64,000 bases of DNA. Source: Amblyomma americanum (lineage: Eukaryota; Arthropoda; Arachnida; Ixodida; Ixodidae). The notes under the pieces were generated by a model. The model was not told the origin of the DNA, did not search any database, and saw only the letters and a program-made list of their open reading frames with translations. How positions within the stretch are numbered: position 1 is the stretch's first letter; every line of letters begins with the position of its first letter. Below are positions 10,442-21,599 of this stretch, piece after piece. Made by a program: the position numbers and the translations under genes. Location of the stretch: positions 116,970,281 through 117,034,280 of the forward strand of contig NC_135498.1 in NCBI RefSeq assembly GCF_052857255.1, given 5' to 3'.

Positions 10442-13299
10442 TTTTTTTTATTGTACTGAGCTATGGTGTAAGCTACACAATCTTCTAGTTTAGTGATTAT
10501 TTATATTGCGTCTAACCGAATCTTAAGGATGAAGTAGAAACATTCTCCTAAACTTTCCGTTTTTTCAGTGGCTTCTGGCTTCCATCATACGTGTAGGGAT
10601 TGTGTTTGCAACCACTTCTGCAGTTCATATTCCTTTCCTCATCTGTCACTGGAGGTCAGTGAATGAAAAAAAGGGGGCTGATGGCAACCCGAATTGATTG
10701 CGCGCATGCAATGGCGATATACAGGAGCGCTGACCCCTTTCCCCATTCGCAGCAGCGAGTTTCAAAGGCGTGCAAAGTAAAAACACCAAGTGACAAGGTT
10801 TGAGGCGGAAGGAACGCAAGCTGTGCGGCACAAAATGAAATCAGAGAGGGCGACTAAAGCGCTGTCGATTCTCACAATCAATCACGCGGGCGAGCGAAAA
10901 GCCGGAAGTATGGCCGCCAATGAAACAAAGGTGCGCGGGTCGCTAAAGACGTGCGGCCTATAGAGGGATGCCGCAGCAGAGCCGGCTCAGCTGACTGCCG
11001 GTTCGTTGGATAACAAAGTACGCGCAGTGAAGCACAATGGGCGACCAGTCAACTTCGCTCGAGGCGAACTTTCTGCGGCCGCCTGTCGACGTTGGTCGCG
11101 CTCTCTGCAGCGGTAAGCTACCAGCGGCTAGTGCAGCAGGACCGGTTGCAAAGGTAGTCGAAAGTATGTGTGACCGGGCCGGTTGCTATGAGGTAACTGT
11201 GCAGTACTGTACAACGTCCCTCTGTGGTCTCGTAAATCAAGGACGTGTTCGCGTAATGAAAATATATTTTCTTTTTCTGGCTGTTTTCCTGATTTCGGGA
11301 CAAGAACAAATTGTAGGCACATCTCAACCGATAGTTTTTTTGTTTTGTTAATCTTCTGTATCGTCTGTGCTCTGGGGTCCCGTACATTCGAAATGTGACA
11401 GTGCCATCTTTTGCCGCTGAATATTTGCGGAAAAACATATTTTTTATTATAAATTGTAAATTCTCCCATCTCATCTCAGCAAAGGTCTATTTTTTAGCAA
11501 TAAAAATATTTTCTAAGGCTGGCTGCTACTTTGAACGTAGACACACAAAGAAAAGTAGCAGCTTTTCGTAAAACAATTTCTTTATGTACTTTGTTCATTG
11601 TGTGTGGAATGGGTCTTTATGCCTTCAAGGCCACGCGACTATATATGCATTTTATCCCGCATATTCAGGTAAATTCATGCGCAGTACAATACATGTTGAA
11701 AAGAAATTTGAAGCCATCCTAACGATAAAGAAGCTAAGGGCTTGTACGGCGCAACTTGGGGAAGAAAGTTCAGAATGCCCCTGCTGTTATACAGTTCTTG
11801 AAAACGGCACAACGTGGAAGCACAGTGAGTACTTTCCGAATTCCTGCGGCACTTAGGCTGAATAGCGGATGTGCTTTACGAACGCTCTGAAAGCGCAGAG
11901 ATTCTCAATAATTCCTTGAGGAAAAGCTGGCGGCGCTGCACTTCATTCACCATGGAGAGGCACTGCAATGCCGGCGAGGAGAAGCTTAGTTTTTCGCTTC
12001 GCTATTGCTTATCTTAGACCTTAGATTTAATAGTAACAATACGACTCTTCTCGTGGGACGCATGGAAGAAATGCTGCGAAAGTTTCCGTACCAACGTACC
12101 ACCGATCCTTCACTTGCATTAAATATAGTGCAGAAGTGACACACTATTTGTATAATTTAATCTGCACACAAGGGAGAGCCACGCGGTGCAGCGACTGATT
12201 CCGTGGCAGAATCTTCGTTTTCAGCACGAAACTAAGCAAGCCAAATAAGAAACTAAATGTTCTTTAAGAGACTAGCATAGAGGGTGGCCGCAGCTGTCCC
12301 TCTTGATAGTATTGAGAAGCTCTATATGGTCTAGAAGATACATGCACATTATGGTGTACGTGGCGTCTGAGGAGAATATAAAGCGTAAGAAACCAGGCAC
12401 TTAACTGGCCGCAGCGAGTGAAACACAAACTGAGAGAAATGAGGCATCGTGGAAGGCTGTTCACTGACCAGCTTTTGCTGCACAGTTATGGAGTATTGCA
12501 GCTTTTTTTCTTAAAATCAGCAGTTGTCCGTAGCGCTATGGGAGCTACAAGCGACCTCAAGAAACGGAGACCGCGATCACCATGTTTTTTTTGTGATGCA
12601 CAAGGTCTTTTCCTGGTACAAGAGCCTTTTATGAGAGGTTGCGTGCAGTTTCATTAAATGCCTAACGGTGAGCAAACTCTCGTTCATTTCTTCATTCATG
12701 TGCTCGCTCCACTCATTCATTCAATCGCTCACTCACTTCAGCAATAATCTAGCAACCAATCAAGTCAGCTAGTTTTATTTGTTCTCACTTGGAGTTTAAC
12801 AAGAATGAGATAATAACTAGCAATGCTGATCTCTCAACTCTTTGGCAAAAAAAATCACAAAACGGTCACGAGAACGGGGATCACGAGTCAATAATGCAAG
12901 CGCTCGGCCTTAGCTGGCCTGTGGCAACGGGTAATTAGCCACGGTACTCATTTTTACAGGCGCCCACATCTTTTTCATTCTTGAATGTTTGTGTGATAAC
13001 CACGCACACCACCTGCACGTGTAGACCGACGGATCAGTGGACCCAATGGGTTCTTCAGGATCCTTGGCCACCCCCTTAAGGACGAGAGTAGCCATAGTAA
13101 AAACATGTAACTACACACTTCATTGACAGGTGCAAAACTTACTGCTCTTCGTACCGCCGTTAGTATATAATTCAAGAAAGCACCCACCAGTGTTCTATTC
13201 CCACTAACTCAAAAGCAAACCCTTAGAGGCTTACAAGCTGCTCTTCGTCGTGTTTCCCAAGAAAAAATGGTCACATAAATCTGAGAGCTGCATCACTCT
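10442..13299. other. Unassigned stretch
   Basis: No domain or repeat is recognisable. Overlapping open frames at 11037-11474 lie on both strands and look compositional. A degenerate CATT/CACT-rich tract is at 12685-12740. Its right edge may hold the upstream part of the LINE fragment that becomes readable from about 13300. Confidence 0.3.
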
Positions 13300-13840
13300 G
13301 CCATTTATAAAGCACCGATTATAGCATACCAATCGTTACCAGGACATAGCAGCATCGCATGCAGTGACCGCGTTTACGAAGCCGCCGTGCGAACTGCCCA
13401 CCACTACGGAGATTGTATGCCAATCCCAGTTTCGAGAGTGGACGCAGCGGGTTGACTTGGAACTCTAGTGCTGGAGATCACGCTGTCCTAGCGGATATAC
13501 GGACAGTTTTCGAACACACATCTACTATCTCTGGAATCTGACATGAAAGTCTGGCTTCCACCCAGCCTACCACTCATGTGGTTTGTTGTCCATTCATGAG
13601 TCGCTACTCGAATGGGATGGATTTTCGCTACTCGACTAGGACTGGATGGATCTTCAGGTTCGACGTCACTATACCAAACATCTTCTGTACATGCCCTTCA
13701 TACAGTGCCCAAAGGTAGTCTCTATGCTGCGCGGTGGAGCGTCTTGACCCACGCCCGCAGACAGAGATAAAAGCTCTTGGACAGTGGCAGCGGGTGTCAT
13801 CGGCAGGGAAGCCCTATGAGGCACTGTTCCATCTGAGCGC
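13300..13840 (+). mobile_element. LINE ORF2 C-terminus: RNase H end and zinc-finger tail
   Basis: Reading across frameshifts on plus gives SLPGHSSIACSDRVYEAA, which matches the last RNase H motif (PGH..I..ND.AD..A). A region follows with LPPSLP, then a damaged Cys/His motif (CDVTIPNIFCTCPSYSAQR) like the CDxxE..EHLLxxC finger at the end of many I/R1-type LINE ORF2 proteins. Last comes ERLDPRPQTEIKALGQW, with VSSAGK further on. It is a 5'-truncated, frameshifted fragment. The family differs from the full-length element at 30099-35420 by sequence. The 5' limit of the recognisable part is approximate. Confidence 0.6.
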
Positions 13841-15030
13841 GAAATTTTTCACTCACGAGTCAAACTCACCCCCTCTCAATAAAGTTGAAGAATGCACGGT
13901 CCATATCGGACCACCTCCCATCCATTCTGTCTACCCTTTCTTAGAATTGGTCATAAATTCACGCACGCCCCCCCTCTTCTCCTCGCCCTTGACTGAGCTG
14001 TCACTTAATGTTGCTTTAACCGAAGCTTAGCCAGTTCTCTCCTTCTTCTGTGAGCTCCGTGCTTTCTGCGCTAGCTAAAACAAAGCTCGGAGCTAGCTGC
14101 AGGCACTAGAGAGTAGGTGATAACAAAACCGCTGGATTGCGCGATGGGGGCAAAACCAACAAGGCTGTTGTACGTATACGTGACAGTTGCCGAATGCTGC
14201 CCCGTGTGTACTCATTTAATAGCAGAATTTCGTTCTTTGCGCAACTATTCAAAGCCGAGCAAATGCATATTGAGACGGTGCAAGAACACTGTGTATAAAA
14301 TTACGTTTAGATCGATTTTCTGCATAAAAGTTCGATGTGTGTGACACCGACACAAAGACAGAGAAACGCATTTCAAATGGTGTAACCATCAGGCTTTCTG
14401 AAAACCACAGCTCTCAGACGACAACGGTCATAAACATTAAGCTTACGCAACCCGCTTCTTCAGAATATATTGAACCGTCTGTCCGCGCAACGTGTAACTG
14501 CCTCACCTCGAAGGTAAAAAAAAAAAAACGGGCAACGCCAGCGGTCGTAGTTTCTTGTCGCAAGGTCTCAAGGGCGGTGGTCACGCTGTCGTGTCCCATG
14601 ACGTCCTCGTTCCCCTTATTGAGATCACATACGCCTCCGCGCGCTGGCCTGCGATGTCCTTTTCATTTTTTGCCCTTGATGTTTGACACTGCGCAGCCAT
14701 CAATCCGGTTTCACGGGCGAAGCGCGCGACGCAAGCGGCCCCTGGTTTCGCTGTAACGGTCGTTCTCATTACGTCTCCCCGCGCACAAACACACACATGC
14801 GCCCGTGTTTTCTTTCGCCTAACATCCTTCTTTCTTCGAGTTAGTTTATTCGCGTGTACGGCGCGTTCAGTCCCCGAGTTGTCGTGTGCTCCCGATATGT
14901 GCTGGACAGCGCAAATCCTCGGCCCACTTCTCGCTAGAGTAGAGCAAACTGCAGCCTTGCGGTCGTATTAATAGCGAGACTGAGTATGCTACGTCAAGGG
15001 GAACAGGGGCACGAGAGATGACAACACGTG
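13841..15030. other. Unassigned stretch with a degraded copy of the 15-kb array motif
   Basis: A stretch near 14289-14340 (TGTGTATAAAATTACGTTTAGA, then TTTTCTGCATAAAAGTTCG) is a single diverged copy, in inverted orientation, of the repeat unit that forms the array at 15031-15835. The segment 14500-14790 is GC-rich with overlapping open frames on both strands. No gene is recognisable. Confidence 0.4.
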
Positions 15031-15835
15031 AGTAGCTTCAACTTTTATGCAGGAAATCACTCTTTAAAAAATTCCTCTTAGAAATTATTTTCTGCATGAA
15101 AGTTCGAAATGGAACATATCTTGTCGTCTGTATGTCTATCAGGCAGACTGTGTTCTGATCTTTATAAAATTACGCTTAGAAGTTTGGTTTGTTTTAGGGG
15201 GGTTTAACGTCCCAAAGCGACTCAGGCTACGAGGAACACCGTAGTGAACGGCTCCGGAAATTTCAACCACCTGGAGGTTTTTAAATTTTTTACGTGCATG
15301 GACATCGCACAGTACACCGGCATGTAGAATTTCGCCTCCATCGAAATGCGACCGCCGCTGCCGGGACCGAACCCGCGTAAAACCGTAAAGACGCGGGGTC
15401 GAAATCTCTGGAGCCCTTCATTACGGCGTCCCTCGTAGCCTGAGTCGCTTTGGGACGTTAAACCCCCATAAACCAAGCTAAACAAAACTTCTAAGCGTAA
15501 TTTTATAAAGAACAGAACAAGGTCTGCCTGACAGACGTCACACCTGCGCTACTTCCTACTTTTATGCAGAAATTCACTTCTAAGCGTAATTTTATAAACA
15601 GCAGAACGCAGTCTGCCTGACAGACAAACAGACGACAACACATGTGCCACTTCCAACTTTCACGCAAAAAATCACTTCTAAGCGGAATTTCATAAAGAGC
15701 AGATTGCAGTCTGACCGACAGCCGACAAACGACAGAGAAACGACGACACATACGCTACTTCCTACTTTTGTGCAGAAAATTACTTAAAAGCGAAGTTTTA
15801 TGGTGAGCAGAACACAGTGTGCATAAATTTGGAAG
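15031..15835. repeat. Array of ~90-108-bp units in opposing orientations
   Basis: On plus, units start with ACTTCTAAGCG and run through TAATTTTATAAA, CAGAAC, GTCTGCCTGACAGAC and CTACTTCCTACTTTTATGCAG. Starts are at about 15487, 15576 and 15674, with a degraded one at 15782, giving spacings of 89, 98 and 108. To the left of the SINE insertion, 15081-15183 holds the same unit in reverse complement. A short direct-orientation end (CTTCAACTTTTATGCAGGAAATCAC) sits at 15039-15063. The array is thus an inverted arrangement, not a simple head-to-tail satellite. No coding role is seen. Confidence 0.7.
15188..15484. mobile_element. Fold-back SINE (family A2): head-to-head 3' ends
   Basis: The left part (15188-15390) is a minus-oriented SINE. 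It has the 3' end GGTTTAACGTCCCAAAGCG and the core GGCTCCGGAAATTTC. Then come CATCGCACAGTACACCGG, TTTCGCCTCCATCGAAATGC and a tRNA-like remnant near GGGACCGAACCCGCG. From about 15408 to 15484 the 3' end of the same family appears on plus (GGAGCCCTTCATTACGGCG, CTGAGTCGCTTTGGGACG, TTAAACCCCCATAAACC). The two 3' ends form inverted arms of about 75 bp. The inverted homology continues outward into the flanking array units, so the whole region was duplicated in inverted orientation after or with the SINE insertion. Confidence 0.7.
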
Positions 15836-16663
15836 TAGCGCTTGTGTGATCGCCTGCCTTATCCCTCTCACCTTTAGCGGGACACACACGGTCGTAATAA
15901 AGTATCTAGCCAACCTGTTCACTTTCTTACATTCATTAGGGGAATGATTACGTGCACCCGTAGAACGTATGAGGTCAGTTTCCCCAGAAACCTTTCGGAG
16001 TACAGGAAACATTTTTTCAGGCGCGTTAGACAATAACAGATCTTTGCTTCTATTGCTATGATTTTTGCACTGCCATATTCCCATGGCTTCTAAGTAGGAT
16101 CTATTCCCGAAATTTCAACACCCAGAAACACAGACACGCTGCAGCAAATGCTGTGAAGCACATCATGTCTGAGGTAAGGAAACATTGCAGATTAAGTCAT
16201 ATATTTGTCGGCTCCTGTAACAAGGTCTGCTAAGAGTACCTATCCACTGGTCCTTCTGTGGCACATTTCACAGTTTGCGCAGTGTGCAGCCTTTCTAAAA
16301 AATGCGGGGGCCACTGGATTTGATTTTATACTCGGAAGTGCGAGGTTTGCTTAGCGTCAATAACGCTTCAACTGTCCCTCGAGGGTGAGCCCATCTTTTC
16401 TCCTCACTTCTCCAGAAGTTGGGGCTACCTACACAAAGAAACTCTGGACAAGCGCAATTTTCAAGGAGAATTTGCTTATGAACGCCATTTTTATACTTAT
16501 TGGGATACTAGTATAAGAACGTGTGCAGCATTCTTGGACAAAAATTGTCTATGTCTGGAAACTGTAAGGTACTGGTATAGCAGCATTGAAGTCAATGGTC
16601 CATTCTTCCGATATATAGCTAAATCTTTCTTTTATAATATTTCCATCACTCACATCGAATAGT

Positions 16664-16845
16664 TAAGACTGTCGTAGAAAGCCAATGGGAACGCTTTTAA
16701 GGATAGCAAAAACGTTAATAGCAAAAAATTCCAAGCCTGCCAATGCGCGATTTGCGGTTATATTGATTGCTATAGTGAAATCTTGCAATATAAGAAAAAA
16801 CTGCGCTCATAAACACTTTCCCGTTCAAAAATGCTTTTGTTCAGG
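16664..16845 (+). repeat. Dispersed repeat, copy 1 (pair with 47733-47905)
   Basis: Starts AGTTAAGACTGTCGTAGAAA, then CCAATGG; later it has GTTATATTGATTGCTATAG, and it ends GCGCTCATAAACACTTTCCC followed by GTTCAAAAATGC. The same order of blocks occurs at 47733-47905. It is non-coding and probably part of a nonautonomous transposon family. Its ends are not defined. The flanking stretches 15836-16663 and 16846-17025 hold nothing else I recognise. Confidence 0.55.
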
Positions 16846-17025
16846 ATGTTGAGTATATGATTGTAATAGCAGATCTCCCCTCTGCAGGCTTGTGTTTTTT
16901 TTGCAATTAACGTTTTTTCTGTCGTCAAGAACGTTCCATTTTGGCTTTATATGGAAATCTTAACTACTGCATGTTAGCGATGAACAAACCATAAGAAATA
17001 GAGACATAACTGCAGCTCGAAAACC

Positions 17026-17105
17026 ACGAACACCTAAGCAAGGAACACTTACAGAGACGGTGTAGGCGTTCCTTCCTTAGGTGTTCGTCTCTGTAGGTGT
17101 TCCTT
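17026..17105. repeat. Compound hairpin (two overlapping inverted repeats)
   Basis: Arm pair one: 17026-17046 (ACGAACACCTAAGC...) with 17068-17088, 20 of 21 complementary. Arm pair two: 17040-17056 (AAGGAACACTTACAGAG) with 17089-17105 (CTCTGTAGGTGTTCCTT), 16 of 17. The two pairs share bases at 17040-17046, so the sequence can fold in two alternative ways. This is typical of a template-switch event or a fold-back element end. Confidence 0.65.
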
Positions 17106-17431
17106 TCTTTTGTGTTTGTGGGGATGGCGCTGTATCTATTTCTTAAGAAAGTAACCAACTTCTACAAACGCTCATTATAAAAAAGTAATTTTAGTACGCA
17201 TAGCAGTGCGCCATTACCGTCAACATTTCAACCGCAGTAAGTTACAATATTTCTCAGTTGCCTCACAATTAAAACCTCTGTACAAGAATCCTGGAATTGA
17301 AAGCAGTAGAACTTGTGGCGGGACTATTTTACGGAAGTGCTGTGTGTGATTAGTGCATGTATGCTAGTGTATGTACCAATTTTCAGGTGTACTAAATTAT
17401 AGTGGGAAGTTATAACATACACTCATTGTAC

Positions 17432-17610
17432 CCAAGGAGCATAGAGGAATGTTTTTATCCTTTTTTTTAACTTAAGCTGTTGATGAGTGAGCAAGCAATA
17501 GTGTAATTATTTTGTCATTAAAAGATAATTGATTTAACGTTCCCGTTCTGGCCGCTGTCTTGACGCCATAGATAGCATAAGAGGGCTCTCCGGAAGCTTT
17601 CGCCCTCACC
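17432..17610 (-). mobile_element. SINE family B, degraded minus copy
   Basis: CCAAGGAGCATAGAGGAATG, then TTTTTTTTAACTTAAGC, then AGTGTAATTATTTTG with AAAAGATAATTG, follow the same order as the family B body at 10243-10370 and, inverted, at 17870-17945. The tRNA-like head expected on the right (about 17545-17610) is too diverged to delimit. It lies 140 bp from the plus-oriented copy and forms an inverted pair with it. Confidence 0.5.
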
Positions 17611-17752
17611 GTTCGACCACATTCCACATGACACTCATGATAATGGAGGATTTACTACATACACCGCTATCTACGAGGTTCGCATTGGTGAACACTCTCA
17701 TTGTTTGGTTTCACGCAATATAAAGTGCCCCGAAAGTTGAAGATTAGACAGG

Positions 17753-17945
17753 CGCCGCTGTAGCTCAGCTGGTAGTGCACCGGACGGAAAATTCGGAGGT
17801 GATTTCGCGTTTCACTGGCGCCATGCTGTTGTTTTTTTCCTCTGCTTTCTAATCGATTATCTCTCACCCAAAAACAATTACAATACTAATTTCCCGTTGA
17901 TCAAAACTACAACTTAAAAAAACATTACAAGCCCTCCCAAATGCT
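17753..17945 (+). mobile_element. SINE family B, plus copy with tRNA-like head
   Basis: The head 17753-17822 begins GGCGCCGCTGTAGCTCAGCTGG, with a perfect Pol III box A (TAGCTCAGCTGG), and ends CACTGGCGCC, so an acceptor-like stem closes it. Box B is degraded (TGATTTCGCGTTT). The body (TTATCTCTCACCC, AAACAATTACAATACTAATT, CAAAACTACAACTTAAAA) and the tail (CATTACAAGCC, ATGCTCCTTGG) are the reverse complement of the copy at 17432. This is a SINE, not a tRNA gene. Confidence 0.65.
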
Positions 17946-18644
17946 CCTTGGTTTCAGGGATTCTTGGATTCCGTAATATATATACCTTGTCATGTAGCGC
18001 AGAATTCCTGTACAAAGACTATATACCTTCTCACATATATTGCAGGCATGCTTTACAAAGACAAAAATCAGTAAATTTGTCGGCATAGAGAAAGGCTGCT
18101 CTCTTTATATTCAATAACTTCAGAAAAACATGCGTGGCCTGAAAACGTAGCCACGGTTAACATACTGCGACTACCAAAATAAATTGTTTTCCTGGCCATA
18201 TCTCTTGCTTACCTTAGTTTTGTAAGGTTTACCTTCTAGAACAAATAAATTAATTTATTTCTCATCTGCTTATACCACTTGCCAAAGTCATGCAAAGGCT
18301 GGCGGTCATCCCCTGACGCGACGGATATCAACCCCTGCTAGTGGCCAATATCCTTTCCCACCATGCATTTTGTAGTTTTCTCACGCCTTATGGCCTTGCT
18401 CCGCTTCGCGGACAATAACTTGGCGGTTATGACGAGCCTCGCGTTTGAATAGGACGTCTGATCCTGCAACTCGAAGTCACATCTTCGCGCTGCCTTTCGG
18501 AGCCACGTACCGCAGAGTCCTCATGAGCCACCCGTGTGCGAGTGGAGTCGAGTTCGTGCTTTACACGCTATTGGAGCGCTGGTGACGAACGCAGTCCATA
18601 GATCAGATAGGTTGCATCCGTTGCGCTCAAGACTTTAGGAAGCA

Positions 18645-18730
18645 GGTGATGATGACGATAATGATGGTGACTCCGTTTTAGTGGCGCGAGGATAGCTTCT
18701 CCAAACAATAGCGCAGCTGATGTGTCTGGT
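18645..18730 (-). mobile_element. Degraded 3' end of SINE family C
   Basis: TGATGATGACGATAATGATGG, then GTTTTAGTGGCGCGAGGATAG, resembles the left end of the intact family C copy at 58115 (TGATGATGATTATGG, TTTTTATGGCGCAAGGGC). Only the 3' end with its trinucleotide tail is recognisable. Confidence 0.4.
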
Positions 18731-21579
18731 CCACACGAGGCGTTAATGTGAACGTGATGCTATAGAAGGACTATATGCAGACTAATATGCATGGCCAGAC
18801 TCTTTAAATAGTCTCAAAGGCAACTGCGAGGACAGTGTTCCACATATATCAAGCACTTTAAACTCAGGCAGCCTCACTGCAGGGCGCAGTAGAAGACTCA
18901 GTTTTATGCCAAGTGGCCTAGCGTCTGAATAAAATTCTTGCACCTGTGTAACTGCAGTGCGGGCGCGGACGCGTGTTAATTACTACGGGCCCAGTCACAG
19001 AGTTCGCCCTACTTTGAATGTGTGTATGCTCGCAAACAATACTAGAAAGCCAACGACAGCGTGAGCCGCCGTCGTTCCAGTTCGCATTGTGCGGCAGTGA
19101 ACAGAAAACCCGTGTCCGTGACGCGATCACAGGCGAGAGGCACGAGCGCCCACTCGAGGCAGTGCGCGAACGAGGCTGATCGCGTGGCGCCTCCGCTATG
19201 TGGCGCGGTCGTGATGCCCGCTGTTACGGGAATTCATTGACAGCACCAGAGTTCATTGCGTGCGCGGCCGCGCATAGAACGGAAGGCTAATCATTTACCG
19301 CGTGCGCTCACGCTCACATTTGTCAAGTTTATAATGAAGCATGTGCTAAGCTCCAGTCACGCTGTCTGTGCCGGGCCTCTTTCTTGCGCTATAGAGCCTT
19401 TCCCAGGCTTTCAAATTTGTCACGGAAGGATGTTTATTGCTCGCTTACTCATTAATGCTGGAACGCTCACTCACGGCAAAGAGTTGTTTTCCGCGAGCGA
19501 GCTTCAGCTTTTGGTCTTCGCGAAGTATTTTGCAATAAAACACGGCCTCCTTGGAACTTTACTACACGACGGCCTTTGTTCACAGCGATGAATAATGGGT
19601 TTTGCCTGCAAGAAATCCAGAGACTCGTTCAAAAGTTTATGCGTGCACTGTAACTGCTCCTGCGGCATTTGCGACCCCTACCACAGGCGGCTATAAGGCA
19701 TGGGAAACAGCTATGGTAGGAAATCGCATGAAATGATTGGCAACGTCCTGTCAAATACTCAGTTGAAGCCAGATGCCTATACTCCTCTCATCGTTGCCAA
19801 TCTTCAAAGAAGAAATCAGGGATTTGATTTTCTGCCTTCCTTTCCTGATCGAAACTTCTGAGGCACTGAGAGCGGGAAATACTGAACTGAAGGCTATCGC
19901 TAAGATCCTGCATGTATCAAACAAAATTCTTGAGCGACACGTTGATTCTCTGGAACAATAGTGGCGCAAAAACAGCAATGGCGTTATGGCCGTTCTGCTC
20001 AAGCAGGGCGAACGGTGCATATCACACTGCAAGCAATTGGCTCAAACATTTGCTGCCCTGTCACAGCAAAAAGCATATGCAATTCGCTGAGTGCCCGCAA
20101 ACTGCTACTACAAAAATTCGAGATCCCGATTTAACTCACACGTGATAAACAAGAAGAAAGCTTAAATGACCTGGCTGGAGGAGCGTTTTCAAGTGCAGCT
20201 TTTAGTGGCTCGTCTCTGGGTTTATAAGCCTAAATGTGGCCGTGACCGATCACATCACCTTCTCATGCACGCAGTCCGTGCCTCGTGAATCGCGCAACCT
20301 TCTTTGCCATCGCGTGGGGCGCGCGGTCCTAAGGCGCCGCCAAACCAGCTGCCCTTTGTGCGTGAATTATGAGCCATTACAAGGAAAGACGCTGTTACAG
20401 CCACACACCTGGCGGGCAACTGGTCAGCGCTGTGAAGGGAAGCTGCCATGAAGGGATGAAAGGGCCCCGATTACGATGCTCGCTAGTTCGTTAATTAAGC
20501 GCAGTTAAAAAAAACTTACTGAACGGTTACGATAATCTTGGGATCGTAAGCGAGGCGCCCGCGCTGAAGCGCAGCGCCAGCATCTCCAATTTCCGGCTCT
20601 GAAAAGTGTCAAAAAAAACATGCAGTGCAAATGTCGACAAGTTCTCACGCTGAAACACGCCTCAATACTCCAGTGAGCATAAAATTATGTAAATTAGAAC
20701 AAACTTTTCCTTCACTCAAAGAAATCATGCCCAACTACTGCGCTGTAATAATAACTCATTAGCTAGTACTGTAATTGTGCTGTGACTTAAGTATTAATAT
20801 TTAATTACTTATACATACATATACTGAAGCCCCGGCATTTCACATTGGAAGTGTGAGATGCGTATAATAAAGAAAAGAAAAACCATGAATGCAGGCAGTT
20901 ATGAAAGCACAAAATGGATTGAGAAAGCTCAAACGTTTCAACAGATAACTACAACTTTTTTTATATCACTGCGGAAACAAAATTTTTCAATGATGATTTT
21001 GAAATTTGGCTCTTGAAACAGTCCCACCACATCCTGCTTGTAGAATTCAATAATACTGCGATGGCTCATTTTAGTTATTGTTCGCTTGCGCCTCTGTCTA
21101 GGGAACAGCCAGATGGCAAAAAATATGCACCTCGCATTTAAATTTACATGATCATTAATAGATTAAAATAGGTTGAATTTGTGGCCGCATCTAAGATTGG
21201 ACAGGTTTATTTTCAGGAACATGGGACAGGCTTATCTCCTGGAGTCGACGTGGTTAGGCTGATAGCGATATAATGATCAAACGGCTGAAAGAATTTTAGT
21301 CGTGATACGCGATTTCCCCGTGTAAATTGAAGAGGTTAGCTCTCTTTAAGGGCTGTGTCACTGAAATACACCCAAACGTGGTAAAAGTGAAGCGATTTGT
21401 AGTTATTTCAAAAGTCCTTCTTTCCGTCTCAATAACAAAAATGATGATGACACTTTTGTTCCGTGCCCTCTACAACCAATTTCTGGTGGTTTATAACGGC
21501 ATAAATGCCAGAATTCACTCACAAGAAAAAGACGCGTGAGATAACCGTCTCCTGAAAATTTCTGCAGGTCCTAACACCT

Positions 21580-21599
21580 CCCCCCCCCCCCCCTCCCCC
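21580..21599. repeat. Poly-C tract
   Basis: Fourteen Cs, one T, then five Cs. Simple sequence; the length is prone to sequencing error. Confidence 0.85.

Noticed and set aside
15081..15835. CRISPR-like array
   Set aside because: Units are 89-108 bp, diverged along their length, in both orientations, without uniform spacers, and the genome is eukaryotic.
17753..17822. tRNA gene on plus
   Set aside because: Box A is perfect but box B is destroyed, and the downstream body is a shared SINE.
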